A program made the position numbers and the translations under genes. The notes below the pieces were generated by a model that made no database searches, was not told the origin of the DNA, and was given only the letters and a program-made list of their open reading frames with translations. A stretch of 64,000 bases of DNA from CAVTUU01 sp045804965 (GTDB lineage: Bacteria; Chloroflexota; Chloroflexia; Thermomicrobiales; UBA6265): positions 79,150 to 143,149 of the forward strand of contig JBJMMD010000004.1 in assembly GCA_045804965.1 (NCBI GenBank), written 5' to 3'. Below are positions 17,048-25,501 of this stretch, one piece after another. Positions within the stretch are counted from its first letter, which is position 1, and each line of letters opens with the position of its first letter.

Positions 17048-17056
17048 TGCTACGAT
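17048..17056 (+). promoter_or_regulatory. extended -10 promoter motif (TGCTACGAT)
   Basis: TGCTACGAT (TGnTAnnnT) lies 41 bases before the cupin ATG. The context CTGCTACGATACCCGCCTG matches 18 of 19 bases of the element upstream of 15373, at an almost identical distance from the start codon. A TTGGCG at 17031-17036 is too close for a standard -35. Confidence 0.45.
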
Positions 17057-17097
17057 ACCCGCCTGGTGCGAATGAAGCGGGTAGTGAGGGGGTCACG

Positions 17098-17538
17098 ATG
17101 GCTGATTCAACGAGTCGGTTCGTGACGAAAGCGCTGGCAGATGAACCAGATGTCATCGCGCCCGACACGTCGGAGATCCGACTGTTGGCGAGAACGACTC
17201 GGGGGAGTATGGCGCATGGAACCTTGCCGACAGGTGGGGTGTCGCTCGCGGTCAGGCACCGCAATGTCGAGGAAGTTTGGTACGTCCTCAGCGGGCGCGG
17301 TCAAGTCTGGCAGAAGCTGAACGATAACGAAGAGATCGTCGAGGCCGGACCGGGGACTTCACTGAGCATTCCGCCAGAAACGCACTTTCAGTTCCGCACC
17401 ACCGGCGACGAGCCGTTTCGGTTCATCATGTGCACGATGCCGCCGTGGCCCGGCGCGGACGAGGCCGTACGCGTGCCAGATTACTGGCCGGTTGAGCCAG
17501 GGGAAGAAACCACCGCTCGCCAGCGAGTTCGAAGATGA
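17098..17538 (+). CDS. cupin-domain protein
   Basis: 146 residues from ATG 17098, behind AGTGAGGGGG. The cupin core is clear: motif 1 around residues 50-70 (VRHRNVEEVWYVLSGRGQVW) and motif 2 with GPGTSLSIPPETHFQFR. Metal ligands would come from His51 and the Glu residues of HRNVEE plus the later His. Such single-cupin proteins bind a metal and a small carbohydrate-like or acidic ligand, or act as isomerases. No catalytic partner adjoins it, so the role is open. Confidence 0.8.
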   Translation: MADSTSRFVTKALADEPDVIAPDTSEIRLLARTTRGSMAHGTLPTGGVSLAVRHRNVEEVWYVLSGRGQVWQKLNDNEEIVEAGPGTSLSIPPETHFQFRTTGDEPFRFIMCTMPPWPGADEAVRVPDYWPVEPGEETTARQRVRR

Positions 17539-17717
17539 CGCGCGGCTGCGCGAGCGCCAGGCGCAGTGCGACGCCGCGAGCGAATTTCCCGAGCGCGGAT
17601 GACCTGAGGCTGAACAGGTAAGGTGTCGGAAACGCATTGCTGGATGCGTCCTACAGCCAGTTGGGTTATGTGCCTATTTGGGCTGTCGTGACCAAAGTAG
17701 CACGCCGCGTTGGCGGA

Positions 17718-18719
17718 TCAGACGCCGCGCTCCAGATCCCGAATGCCGCGGATGCTCAGTCCGACACGCTTGGCGAGCGCCTCCTGACTCAACCCAGCTG
17801 CCTCGCGGCGTTGGCGCACCAGCGCTGCCAATTCGGCTTCGGCGTCGGCCGGCGCAGCTGCGGCTTGGGCGATGATCAGCGCTTTCAAGGCTTCGAGAGC
17901 TCGTTTGTAGTCGTTGCGGGCCTGAGCGGGCGGAATCTCCAGAATCTCGGCCACCTCGTTCCAGGCGAGGTGCATCTGGTCACGCAATGTGATAACCGCT
18001 TGGTCATGCGCAGGCAGTAGTGCCACGCTCGGAAGATCCGCTATGCTCAAGGCATGGAGCGCGCGGATCAGGGCGGCATCCGCTGGATCGAGACCGCCTG
18101 CATCAGCGGGCAGCCCTCGCGCGACCGCTTCCGAATAGTCGGCAACTCGTTGCGCCGCACGGTCGTCTCTGAGGGCCACGATCGCTCGTTCGCCGAGTTC
18201 ACGCGCACTGGCCGGATCGACTCGCAAGACCTCGGCCACCTCACTGTAGGAAAGGCCCGCGAAGTACAGCAGCTCGAGGAGCTCCTGCTCCCGCGGAGTT
18301 AACCGGGCGATGGCAGCCTCGAGGTCCTGATACAAAATGACATTGTTCTCAAACGATCCCTCAGCGCTGGCTACGGGTGCCGGGGTTTCTGCAAGCAGAG
18401 GCACCGTGCGCTGATATTCCGCGGACTTGAGGGCGTCAAGCGCCGCCCGACGGGCGATGGCCATGAGCCAGGGCCGGAAGGCACCACGGCAGTTGGCGAC
18501 GTTGAACCAGGCGCGTTCTTCTGCAACGAGCGCGGTGTGCTCCGCGAGGTCAGCATCCTTGAGGTACCACCAGCAAAATCGGACCAGACTCAGTCGATAC
18601 GGCGCCACCAACTGCTCGAAGGCCGCGGCGTCCCCGTGCTGGGCGCGGGCGAGGAGTGCTGCTTCGGAGGCAGTTGGACGGGGTGTCTGGAGATCCTTGT
18701 CGTCGCGGTCCATGCTCAT
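17718..18719 (-). CDS. ECF-type RNA polymerase sigma factor with C-terminal XRE-like helix-turn-helix
   Basis: 333 residues. The N-terminal half is a sigma-70 region 2 (AARRAALDALKSAEYQRTVP around 90-110) followed by region 4 (LTPREQELLELLYFAGLSYS at about 140-160). A second, region-4-like segment appears near 240-275 (QMHLAWNEVAEILEIPPAQA). The last 34 residues (LVRQRREAAGLSQEALAKRV plus GLSIRGIRDLERGV) form the start of an XRE/Cro helix-turn-helix and stop right after its recognition helix. The start overlaps the upstream sigma gene by 4 bases (ATGA). The fused and truncated HTH is unusual; it may add DNA-binding specificity or be a recombination scar. Confidence 0.82.
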   Translation of the reverse strand: MSMDRDDKDLQTPRPTASEAALLARAQHGDAAAFEQLVAPYRLSLVRFCWWYLKDADLAEHTALVAEERAWFNVANCRGAFRPWLMAIARRAALDALKSAEYQRTVPLLAETPAPVASAEGSFENNVILYQDLEAAIARLTPREQELLELLYFAGLSYSEVAEVLRVDPASARELGERAIVALRDDRAAQRVADYSEAVARGLPADAGGLDPADAALIRALHALSIADLPSVALLPAHDQAVITLRDQMHLAWNEVAEILEIPPAQARNDYKRALEALKALIIAQAAAAPADAEAELAALVRQRREAAGLSQEALAKRVGLSIRGIRDLERGV

Positions 18720-19279
18720 TGCCCCGTGCCACCGGTCGATTCGCCGTTCTCCCCAAGCGCGAGCAGAATTCGCAGGGCCTTGGCAGCCCGTCTGAAGCGC
18801 TGGCGAGCACTGTCCTGGCTCAGACCAAGTCGCTCGGCAATTGTAGCGAAACTCGCTCCGGCAAGATGCAGTTCCACGACGGCTCGGAAAGGTGGAGGTA
18901 GCTGTTCAATTGCCGCGATGAGGTCGAGCCGCCGAGCCACGTCATCAGCGAGCAGCTCCTGTCTTGTGGCGACACCTGACGGATCGCCCTCCTCGGGGAG
19001 GGGCACCGTCCGCCGATGCGCCGCCTTGTCCAGCTCATCCAATGCGTGGTTTCTGGCGATCCCGAACAGCCAAGGCCGAAACTCGCCTCGGCAGTCGCCG
19101 ATCTTTGCCCACGCTCGTTCGATAGCTACCCACGCGGCATCTTCCGCGCGATGGTCCTTGAGGTAACCTTGGCAAAACCCGATGAGTGGCGCACGATAGC
19201 GCGCGACCAATTCCGCAAAGGCCGCTTCATTTCCTTGCTGGGCTCGGGCGAGGAGCGCTGCATCGGTGGGCGGTTCCAC
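18716..19279 (-). CDS. ECF-type RNA polymerase sigma factor
   Basis: 187 residues if it starts at GTG 19279; the frame is open to GTG 19339, and neither start has a strong ribosome site. Region 2 (ALLARAQQGNEAAFAELVAR through CRGEFRPWLFGIARNHALDE) and region 4 (LPPPFRAVVELHLAGASFAT then IAERLGLSQDSARQRFRRA) are complete and normal. The stop overlaps the start of the second sigma gene, so both are made from one mRNA and probably act together or compete. No anti-sigma factor is adjacent on either side. Confidence 0.85.
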   Translation of the reverse strand: MEPPTDAALLARAQQGNEAAFAELVARYRAPLIGFCQGYLKDHRAEDAAWVAIERAWAKIGDCRGEFRPWLFGIARNHALDELDKAAHRRTVPLPEEGDPSGVATRQELLADDVARRLDLIAAIEQLPPPFRAVVELHLAGASFATIAERLGLSQDSARQRFRRAAKALRILLALGENGESTGGTGQ

Positions 19280-19530
19280 GGACGTCCCGTCAACATCCTG
19301 TCGATCATTCCTTCCAAGTCGTGCGGCGCAGAATAACACTTAGTCACATGGCGGCTGTGCGCGGACCGGTTTCCGGTCGACCCGGCCGTTCTGACGGGAT
19401 CAGGCAAGCTAGCGCGAAGCAGTTGCCGCCAGCGCCGTGCCGCCCATCATCCGTCACAACTGTCCATACTTGGCCGTCTTGATAATAGAAGCAGGGCAAA
19501 CACACGACCACCAGGAGAAGGGAGCGCGCG

Positions 19531-19920
19531 ATGCGGCACTATCGACAGGAATGGATCGCAGCCTTGGAGTCCGGCCGGTTCCCACAAGTGTTTGGAAAGG
19601 TACGTGAAGGAAACAAGCGGTGCGCGATGGGCGTCGGACTGGAAGTGCTGCGTGAGCACGACGGACTGCCCGAACCATCGAAGCCGACGTTTTTTCAGGC
19701 CATGCAAGTGCTCGGGACTCGGCTGGGGATCAGCGCTCGCCAGCTTGCGCTCGTCAATGAGATGAACGATCGCCTGCACCTGAGCCATGCCGAGATTGCC
19801 CAGATCCTGCGCCAATTCGAGCGTCGAGACACGCTGAACGCGGCTGAACATGATCCGGCCGCGTGGGAAGATTGGTCACCGCGAGTGCGGGAGGACAGTG
19901 ACATCTCCTCGCGGGAGTAG
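19531..19920 (+). CDS. small protein of the W-x-x-AL-x-SG family
   Basis: 129 residues from ATG 19531, behind AGGAGAAGGGAGC. The opening EWIAALESGRFPQVFGKVRE, then KRCAMGVGLEVL, then VNEMNDRLHLSHAEIAQIL matches a widespread group of small uncharacterised proteins with the pattern WxxALxSGxYxQ...CxLGVLxxV...LND...SFxEIAxxI, seen in bacteria and phages. The usual Cys-Cys-Leu-Gly is CAMG here. Function unknown. The C-terminus is acidic and probably disordered. Divergent from the sigma operon. Confidence 0.65.
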   Translation: MRHYRQEWIAALESGRFPQVFGKVREGNKRCAMGVGLEVLREHDGLPEPSKPTFFQAMQVLGTRLGISARQLALVNEMNDRLHLSHAEIAQILRQFERRDTLNAAEHDPAAWEDWSPRVREDSDISSRE

Positions 19921-20106
19921 TTCGATGCAGCTCGGCTCGCAACGCAACGACGGGCCTATCCCGCGGAACGAGAAGCAATTGACCACCTGAACAAGGACCG
20001 GTCGTCAATTGAGCATTGAACGCGTCGCTCGCGATCACTTCAGGTCGCGAATGTCGAAAGTGCGACCAGGGATGGCGCCAGGTCTGACAATGTGCAGCCT
20101 TCGCCG

Positions 20107-20304
20107 CTATCGGACGTGTCCGGCACCTAGCTCGTCCACGATCAAATGGACCAGACACCACGCCAGCGCGATCTCCAGCGTCTGACCCCGGACCTCCTCG
20201 CGCACTCACGAAAGTAGCAGGACGCACCAGCCAGCGTGATCGACCCACCACTCGCCGATGTAGCCGCGGCGTTCGCCGATCAGCAGGAACCCGGATTCCG
20301 ACAA
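20107..20304 (-). pseudogene. frameshifted small gene downstream of the YccF gene
   Basis: On the minus strand, two bases after the YccF stop, a TTG-started frame reads ESGFLLIGERRGYIGEWW and VDHAGWCVLLLS, then stops at 20206-20208. The next frame continues with coherent protein-like sequence (REEVRGQTLEIALAWCLVHL) to a stop at 20107-20109. The quality of both halves suggests one small Trp/Gly-rich gene split by a frameshift, or two very short coupled genes. The family is unknown. The remainder of 19921-20306 shows nothing. Confidence 0.4.
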
Positions 20305-20306
20305 CG

Positions 20307-21089
20307 CTAGTGCCGCTGAAGGGTCATGACGCCACTGGTTCGGTTGTACATCATGATGGAAATGGGCAAGGTGACGATGAGGAATCCGATCAGCCAGGCG
20401 CTAACAAGCCACAGGGCGCCGAGCCACCAGCCGATGAAGATGAACCACAAGCCGCGAATGAACCAGGGGTATTGGGGATTGTTGGATTCGACGACGTAGG
20501 CCACGCCGTCTCGGTACTCCGTACGAAACGCCGCTGTGCGCGCCCGCAACGTCACTACCTGCGGGATGCGGTTGAAGAAGTAGAACCCGAGCGGGATGCC
20601 GATCAGGGTGAGCATGCAGAGGTATCCGAGAACGATCATCCATCCCGAAAGCCACCAGCCGATGAAGATGTACCAAAGAGCACGGACAAAGAACGAATGT
20701 TGCCGAGTTTGGGGAGAGAAGACAACGGTCGGCGGACTCGGAGCGACGACAGCTGATCCGGACCATGAGTGGTAGGCGATGGGAGGAGACGGCGGAGTCG
20801 TGGCAACTGGCACGGCCGGCGCGGGTTGATATCTTGGCTCCTCTCGCGGCAACCAAGATGTCGCGGACGGAGTTGCGAGTTCAATTGTCGAACTTGGGAC
20901 AGCATCCTGTGAAGTACCGCAGTTTCGGCAAAACCGGGCGCCAGGCTTCAGATCCGATCCGCAATTTTTGCACTTTGCCGCCGCGGGCTCGGCGGGCACG
21001 AACGATGGGCTAGAGACATCTGCTCCACATTCCGGACAAAAGCGATCCGATGAAGCGACCTCAGTCCCGCACGCACGGCATATGGTCAT
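20307..21089 (-). CDS. zinc-ribbon protein with duplicated YccF-type membrane domain
   Basis: 260 residues from ATG 21089, behind AAAGGAGAC. Two zinc ribbons open the protein (CRACGTEVASSDRFCPECG at 4-22 and a second CKNCG...CRNCG at about 40-58). A Pro-rich linker runs to about residue 130. The C-terminal half holds two copies of the YccF motif: FFVRALWYIFIGWWLSGWM with IPLGFYFFNRIPQVVTL, then FIRGLWFIFIGWWLGALWL with ISIMMYNRTSGVMTL, each with two membrane helices. YccF-domain proteins are inner-membrane proteins of unknown function; the ribbons may bind metal or protein on the cytoplasmic side. Confidence 0.85.
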   Translation of the reverse strand: MTICRACGTEVASSDRFCPECGADVSSPSFVPAEPAAAKCKNCGSDLKPGARFCRNCGTSQDAVPSSTIELATPSATSWLPREEPRYQPAPAVPVATTPPSPPIAYHSWSGSAVVAPSPPTVVFSPQTRQHSFFVRALWYIFIGWWLSGWMIVLGYLCMLTLIGIPLGFYFFNRIPQVVTLRARTAAFRTEYRDGVAYVVESNNPQYPWFIRGLWFIFIGWWLGALWLVSAWLIGFLIVTLPISIMMYNRTSGVMTLQRH

Positions 21090-21207
21090 CGATTGTCTCC
21101 TTTCCCGGCACCCATCGAAACTCCTGTCGGGAATTTCTGAGCAAACACTTTCGCTGGAACGAGCAATAGCACGAAGGCGAGTGACGCACCAAAGCGGGAA
21201 AAAATGG

Positions 21208-21522
21208 ATGCTCCCTAACCATATAAAAGCAACACAGACTACCGCCTATGCCGCGATATTAACGACATTCCGACGAGCCGCGGAAAATCCGACACAGATC
21301 ATTTTGGGCAATGGCCGAAGGATACCACGTGCTGGCGAACATAAAGTGGAATTTGTGGGTATAGGTATCACTAAACCGATAGAGGGTTTCCCCTACTCGC
21401 TTGAGAACATCGAAGAGACCGAGGACGGCTGGTTCCACGTCGGCGGGATCGGTGAGCCTGAGCACCGAGACGTCCTGTATGATCCGGTCACGAATGAGAA
21501 AGAGCTACGTCGCGCTCACTGA
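21208..21522 (+). CDS. hypothetical small protein
   Basis: 104 codons from ATG 21208, no strong ribosome site; the frame extends further back over the divergent YccF gene, which is unlikely to be coding in both. The C-terminal two thirds read like a folded acidic beta-rich protein (EFVGIGITKPIEGFPYSLEN then EDGWFHVGGIGEPEHRDVLY). GC is lower than in neighbouring genes. No family recognised. Confidence 0.4.
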   Translation: MLPNHIKATQTTAYAAILTTFRRAAENPTQIILGNGRRIPRAGEHKVEFVGIGITKPIEGFPYSLENIEETEDGWFHVGGIGEPEHRDVLYDPVTNEKELRRAH

Positions 21523-21563
21523 GCGGGAAATCGAGTTATTCGGACGCATAAACGGGAACACTT

Positions 21564-22595
21564 ATGACACTGACACCTTCTCTCATTCATCCCTGGGTCG
21601 CTGAAGCGCTGCCCTCTAGTCAGCAGCTCAGCCAGGCTTCTGATCAGTTCAGCCGATCAACATCTGCTTCTGGGCGGGTTCGGTTTGGGGTCAGTATTTA
21701 TCCGCAGCCGGCGGAGTGGCGCGAGTTTTTCGAGATCGTGCAGCGGATCGAGGCGCTGGGGTACGACTCGTATTGGGCGTATGACCATCCCACGGCGCGG
21801 GCGGACTGCTGGACCGCCCTGGCGGCGCTGGCGACCCAGACCTCCACCATCCGCCTGGGGACGATGATCGATTGCATCTACTACCGCCCGGCGTATCTAC
21901 TCGCCCGCCAGGCGGCGGACGTCGATCGCCTCAGCGGGGGCCGCTTGGTGCTCGGGGTCGGAATCGGCGACAACCCGGCCGAATTCGCGGACATGGGGCT
22001 GCGCTACCCGCCGGTGATCGAGCGCCAGCACATGTTGGAAGAGACGATCACGATTTTGCGCGGATTGTGGTCGGGCGAGCCGTTCGAGTTCGCCGGGCAA
22101 TATGTTGTTGCGCGCAACAAACTCGGCTTTCTGCCCCCGGTGCAGCAGCCGCACATCCCGATTTTGCTGGCGGGCGGGGGCGAGAAGGTGACGTTGCGGC
22201 AGGTCGCCAAGTACGCCGACATGTCGAACTTCGGCTCGCACGCGACGACCGGCGGCGCCTATGAGACCGCCGACGTGGCGCGCAAGTACGACGTCCTGCG
22301 CGGATATTGTGAGGAGATCGCGCGCCCGTTCGACAGCATTTTGCGCAGCCAGTTCACGATGCCGCTGATTCTCGTCGAGCGCGCCGATCAGCTTCAGGCG
22401 CGGCTGGCGGAGGTCCCGAAGGCGACGCGCGAGTTCTGCAAGACGAGCCTTGTCGCCGGCACGCCGGAGGACGCGATTCGCTATTACCAGGCGCTGGCCG
22501 ATGCCGGGGTGCAGTACTTTGTGGCGAATATCCTCGACCAGGATTGGCAGACGATCGAGCTTTTGGCGCGCGAGGTGATGCCGGCGTTTCAGTAG
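21564..22595 (+). CDS. LLM-class (luciferase-like) flavin/F420-dependent oxidoreductase
   Basis: Up to 343 residues from ATG 21564; the conserved domain begins at about residue 38 (VRFGVSIYPQPAEWREFFEI). Core motifs of the luciferase-like TIM barrel are all present: GYDSYWAYDHP, TSTIRLGTMIDCIYYRPAYL, RLSGGRLVLGVGIGD, and HIPILLAGGGEKVTLRQVAKYADMSN split over two strands. These enzymes use FMN or F420 for hydride transfer or monooxygenation. The IGDNPAEFADMG variant suggests the F420-dependent branch, but the substrate is unknown. It stands alone. Confidence 0.85.
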   Translation: MTLTPSLIHPWVAEALPSSQQLSQASDQFSRSTSASGRVRFGVSIYPQPAEWREFFEIVQRIEALGYDSYWAYDHPTARADCWTALAALATQTSTIRLGTMIDCIYYRPAYLLARQAADVDRLSGGRLVLGVGIGDNPAEFADMGLRYPPVIERQHMLEETITILRGLWSGEPFEFAGQYVVARNKLGFLPPVQQPHIPILLAGGGEKVTLRQVAKYADMSNFGSHATTGGAYETADVARKYDVLRGYCEEIARPFDSILRSQFTMPLILVERADQLQARLAEVPKATREFCKTSLVAGTPEDAIRYYQALADAGVQYFVANILDQDWQTIELLAREVMPAFQ

Positions 22596-22626
22596 GGCCG
22601 AGTATCTGCGCCCGGCGGACCAAGCC

Positions 22627-22857
22627 GTGATCAAGGCGCCGGAGATCGGCGGGCCAGCTCGTTTGGAATCCCGGCCGGCGCTGGCCGATAGCCCATTGGT
22701 CGGCTCATGGGCCGTCTCCTCGATCGATCCGCATGGTGCGGACTTGTCGGCTCTGGTGACCTTTCATGCCGACAGCTCCGTCATCGCGATCGAGCGTCTA
22801 CACCGTTTACCGACGAAGAGACGGGATCTTCTCGCCACGGCAATCCTTTTGCGGTAA
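22627..22857 (+). pseudogene. remnant of a small lipocalin/SnoaL-like family gene
   Basis: The 76-codon frame contains SPLVGSWAVSSIDPHGADLS and ALVTFHADSSVIAIE, which match the opening strands of small secreted or cytoplasmic barrel proteins with a LxGxWxVxxxPxG...LVTFxADGTVI pattern. The sequence then loses sense in this frame, while the +1 frame gives DEETGSSRHGNPFA, similar to how such proteins normally continue (TGHGxWxP). A frameshift and loss of the rest are likely. Confidence 0.35.
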
Positions 22858-22984
22858 ACAGCGGCAGAACCACGCGCTCCTGGTCCAGGGCAGGAAGGTG
22901 GCGAGCAAAGGGTTACAATCACCCTGAGTTACGTGGTCGCGGTGGGGCGATCAGGTTGTCCGCCTCGCAGAGGAGGTCCATGAG

Positions 22985-24130
22985 ATGGTGCAATCACCGG
23001 CTCGGACGGAAGAGACACAGTCGACCGCTGGCGCCGCCGACCACGACCACCTGCCGATTCAAGGCATCGATTACATCGAGTTCTACGTCGGCAACGCCAA
23101 ACAAGCAGCCCACTTTTACCGGACGGGGTTCGGCTTCCGCCTCACCGCCTACAGCGGCCCGGAAACGAAGGTCCGCGATCGCGCGTCCTACGTGGTCGAG
23201 CAAGGCGATATTCGCTTCGTTTTCACCGCCGCGCTCACGCCCGATTCCGAGATCGCCCGTCATGTCAATCTCCATGGCGACGGGGTGAAAGACGTCGCCC
23301 TCCGCGTCGACGATGCCGCGGCCGCGTTCGCGGCGGCCGTTGCTCGGGGCGCGGAACCGGTCCTCGAACCAACCTGGATCGAGGGCAAGAAGGGACGCAT
23401 CCAGAAGGCGGCGATCAAGACCTACGGCGAAACGGTCCACACCTTCATCAACCGCGCGGAATATGTGGGAACGTTCGCGCCCGGCTTCGTGCGGATGGAG
23501 GATCCTCGCGGCGAACAGGGGGTTGGCCTGCAGCGGATCGACCATGTCGTCGGCAACGTCGAGCTCGGCAAGATGAACGAGTGGGTCGATTTTTACGCCC
23601 GCGTCATGGGTTTCTCGCAGCTCGTGCACTTCGATGATCAAGCGATTAGCACGGAATACTCGGCCCTGATGTCGAAGGTGATGCAGGACGGTTCCGGGAA
23701 GATCAAGTTCCCGATCAACGAACCGGCCGAAGGCAAGCGGAAGAGCCAAATCGAGGAATACCTCGACTTTTACCGCGGACCCGGCGTTCAACACATTGCC
23801 CTGATCAGCGACAACATTGTCGCTACCGTCGAGGACATGCACCGGCGCGGGATCGGATTCCTCCGCATACCCGGCACGTATTACGAGGAGTTGCCGGAAC
23901 GGATCGGCCAGATCGAAGAGCCGCTGGACGCCCTGGAGCGCCTGGGCATCCTGGCCGACCGGGACGAAGACGGCTACCTGCTCCAGATCTTCACGAAAGG
24001 CGTGCAGGACCGCCCGACCATCTTCTTTGAGATCATTGAACGTCACGGCGCCCAGGGTTTCGGCGCCGGCAACTTCAAGGCCCTCTTCGTGGCGCTCGAA
24101 GCCGAGCAGGAAAAACGAGGGAATTTGTAG
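22985..24130 (+). CDS. hppD: 4-hydroxyphenylpyruvate dioxygenase
   Basis: 381 residues from ATG 22985, behind AGAGGAGGTC. Two vicinal-oxygen-chelate halves are visible. The iron ligands are His187 (RIDHVVGNV), His270 (GVQHIALIS) and Glu349 (IFFEIIERHG), in the expected spacing. The closing GAGNFKALFVALEAEQ is the C-terminal helix that gates the active site. It converts 4-hydroxyphenylpyruvate to homogentisate with loss of CO2. With the next two plus-strand genes it forms the homogentisate route of tyrosine and phenylalanine breakdown. Confidence 0.96.
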   Translation: MVQSPARTEETQSTAGAADHDHLPIQGIDYIEFYVGNAKQAAHFYRTGFGFRLTAYSGPETKVRDRASYVVEQGDIRFVFTAALTPDSEIARHVNLHGDGVKDVALRVDDAAAAFAAAVARGAEPVLEPTWIEGKKGRIQKAAIKTYGETVHTFINRAEYVGTFAPGFVRMEDPRGEQGVGLQRIDHVVGNVELGKMNEWVDFYARVMGFSQLVHFDDQAISTEYSALMSKVMQDGSGKIKFPINEPAEGKRKSQIEEYLDFYRGPGVQHIALISDNIVATVEDMHRRGIGFLRIPGTYYEELPERIGQIEEPLDALERLGILADRDEDGYLLQIFTKGVQDRPTIFFEIIERHGAQGFGAGNFKALFVALEAEQEKRGNL

Positions 24131-24142
24131 GGATTGTGGACC

Positions 24143-24163
24143 GGCCGCGCCGTCTGCGCGGCC
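24143..24163 (+). terminator. 8-bp hairpin after hppD
   Basis: GGCCGCGC, a 5-base loop and its perfect complement lie 12 bases past the hppD stop. There is no T-run, so termination is uncertain; it may instead protect or separate the hppD message from the following gene, 170 bases on. Confidence 0.35.
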
Positions 24164-24333
24164 CTAAAGCGACCACGCTGAGCCTGCGAAGCCCCGTCAA
24201 TGGGGCGAGACACGCGATTGGCTGCATGTTGTGAATAGCCGGCTTTAGCCGAGTCCGTCGGTTCAGCCCGCGGGAAGGGTGATGCTAGCCCCGCGCCCGC
24301 GACGAACGCCGCATAGTCTGAGGGCAACCGCCT

Positions 24334-25281
24334 ATGCGTCTCGCAACCTATCGTCATGAGAAGAAGAGCCCGTCGCCGAGTGTTGGTGTGGTTCAGGGGG
24401 ACCGCGTGCTCAACGCCGCGCGGCTGCTCGGCGAATCGGACCCACTCGAAATGCTCGCGCTCCTCGATCGAGGGCCGGAGGGGATGGCGGCGCTGGCTGA
24501 GGCGGCGACCCGGTTCGCGGACACGCATCGCAGCGCCCACATCGTCCCCGAGGAGATCGCGGCGGCAAGCTGGGAGGTCGAGCTGCTGGCGCCCGTTCTC
24601 CGGCCGCGGTCGCTACGGGATTTCTACGCCTTCGAGGAGCACGTCGCGACGGCGCATCAGAAGCGCGGACGCGAGGTGCCGCCCGCGTGGTACGAAATGC
24701 CGGTCTTCTATTACAGCCACACCGGGAGCATCATCGGCCCGGACGCGCCGCTGCCGAAACCAGCCTGGACCGAAAAGCTCGATTTCGAGCTCGAGATCGC
24801 CTGCGTGATCGGGAACCGCGGGCGCGATATCGATGCGGCCTCAGCCGATTCCTTTATCGCCGGCTACACGATCATGAATGATTGGAGCGCGCGCGATGTC
24901 CAGCGGGAGGAGATGAGCGTTGGTCTCGGTCCCGCCAAGGGCAAGGATTTCGCGACCTCGCTTGGACCATTGCTCGTCACGCCGGACGAGCTTGCCGATC
25001 GTGTCGCCGACAGCCGGCATGACTTGACAATGATCGCCCGGATCAATGGCGAGGAGATCACCCGCGGCAACGCGAAGTCCATCCACTGGACCTTTGCCGA
25101 CATGATCGCTCGCGCCTCGCAATCGGTCGAGCTCATGCCGGGCGATGTCCTTGGCTCGGGCACGGTCGGCGGCGGTTGCTTGCTCGAGCTCGGCGAGGAC
25201 GTGCATCCCTGGCTCGTTCCCGGCGATGAAGTCGAACTCGAAATTGAACGCCTTGGGAGGTTAAGGAACCGGGTCGTTTAA
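24334..25281 (+). CDS. fumarylacetoacetate hydrolase family protein
   Basis: 315 residues from ATG 24334, behind GAGGGCAACC. The FAH fold is clear: RSLRDFYAFEEHV, LDFELEIACVIGNRGRDI (metal ligands Glu and Glu), GYTIMNDWSARDVQREE, GPAKGKDFATSLGPLLVT and GDVLGSGTVGGGCLLELG. Length and motifs fit the short bacterial FAH-like group. Lying between hppD and hmgA, it most likely hydrolyses fumarylacetoacetate or maleylacetoacetate to acetoacetate plus fumarate or maleate. No maleylacetoacetate isomerase is nearby, so this enzyme may take maleylacetoacetate directly, or the isomerase is elsewhere. Confidence 0.92.
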   Translation: MRLATYRHEKKSPSPSVGVVQGDRVLNAARLLGESDPLEMLALLDRGPEGMAALAEAATRFADTHRSAHIVPEEIAAASWEVELLAPVLRPRSLRDFYAFEEHVATAHQKRGREVPPAWYEMPVFYYSHTGSIIGPDAPLPKPAWTEKLDFELEIACVIGNRGRDIDAASADSFIAGYTIMNDWSARDVQREEMSVGLGPAKGKDFATSLGPLLVTPDELADRVADSRHDLTMIARINGEEITRGNAKSIHWTFADMIARASQSVELMPGDVLGSGTVGGGCLLELGEDVHPWLVPGDEVELEIERLGRLRNRVV

Positions 25282-25283
25282 GA

Positions 25284-25416
25284 CCGTCATGCCGAGCGCC
25301 ACTTTCGTCATGCCGAACCACCCCCTGTCATGCCGAGCTTGTCGAGGCATCTCGTTTCTTCCAACGTGCTGGCTCTGAGACCGAGATTCTTCGACTTCGC
25401 TCAGAATGACGGGGGG
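25284..25416 (+). repeat. dispersed inverted-repeat element, copy 1
   Basis: Three CGTCATGCCGA starts in a row, then CCGAGCTTGTCGAGGCATCT, and at the far end the opposing half ATTCTTCGACTTCGCTCAGAATGACG. The two ends are near reverse complements, so the element can fold into a long hairpin. It fills the space between the FAH-family gene and hmgA. Related copies lie at 36251, 48069, 55785 and 58615. Confidence 0.75.
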
Positions 25417-25501
25417 CTAGGGCTCAGAACGACGGGTAAGGGGCGCTCGCAATGACGAGCGAGTGAATGCTCAGAACGACCAACGACAGAAGGAGAGACC
25501 G

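Noticed and set aside
25284..25416. CRISPR-like spacing of repeated CGTCATGCCGA units
   Set aside because: Units are irregular in spacing and form inverted pairs; no constant repeat/spacer period and no cas genes.
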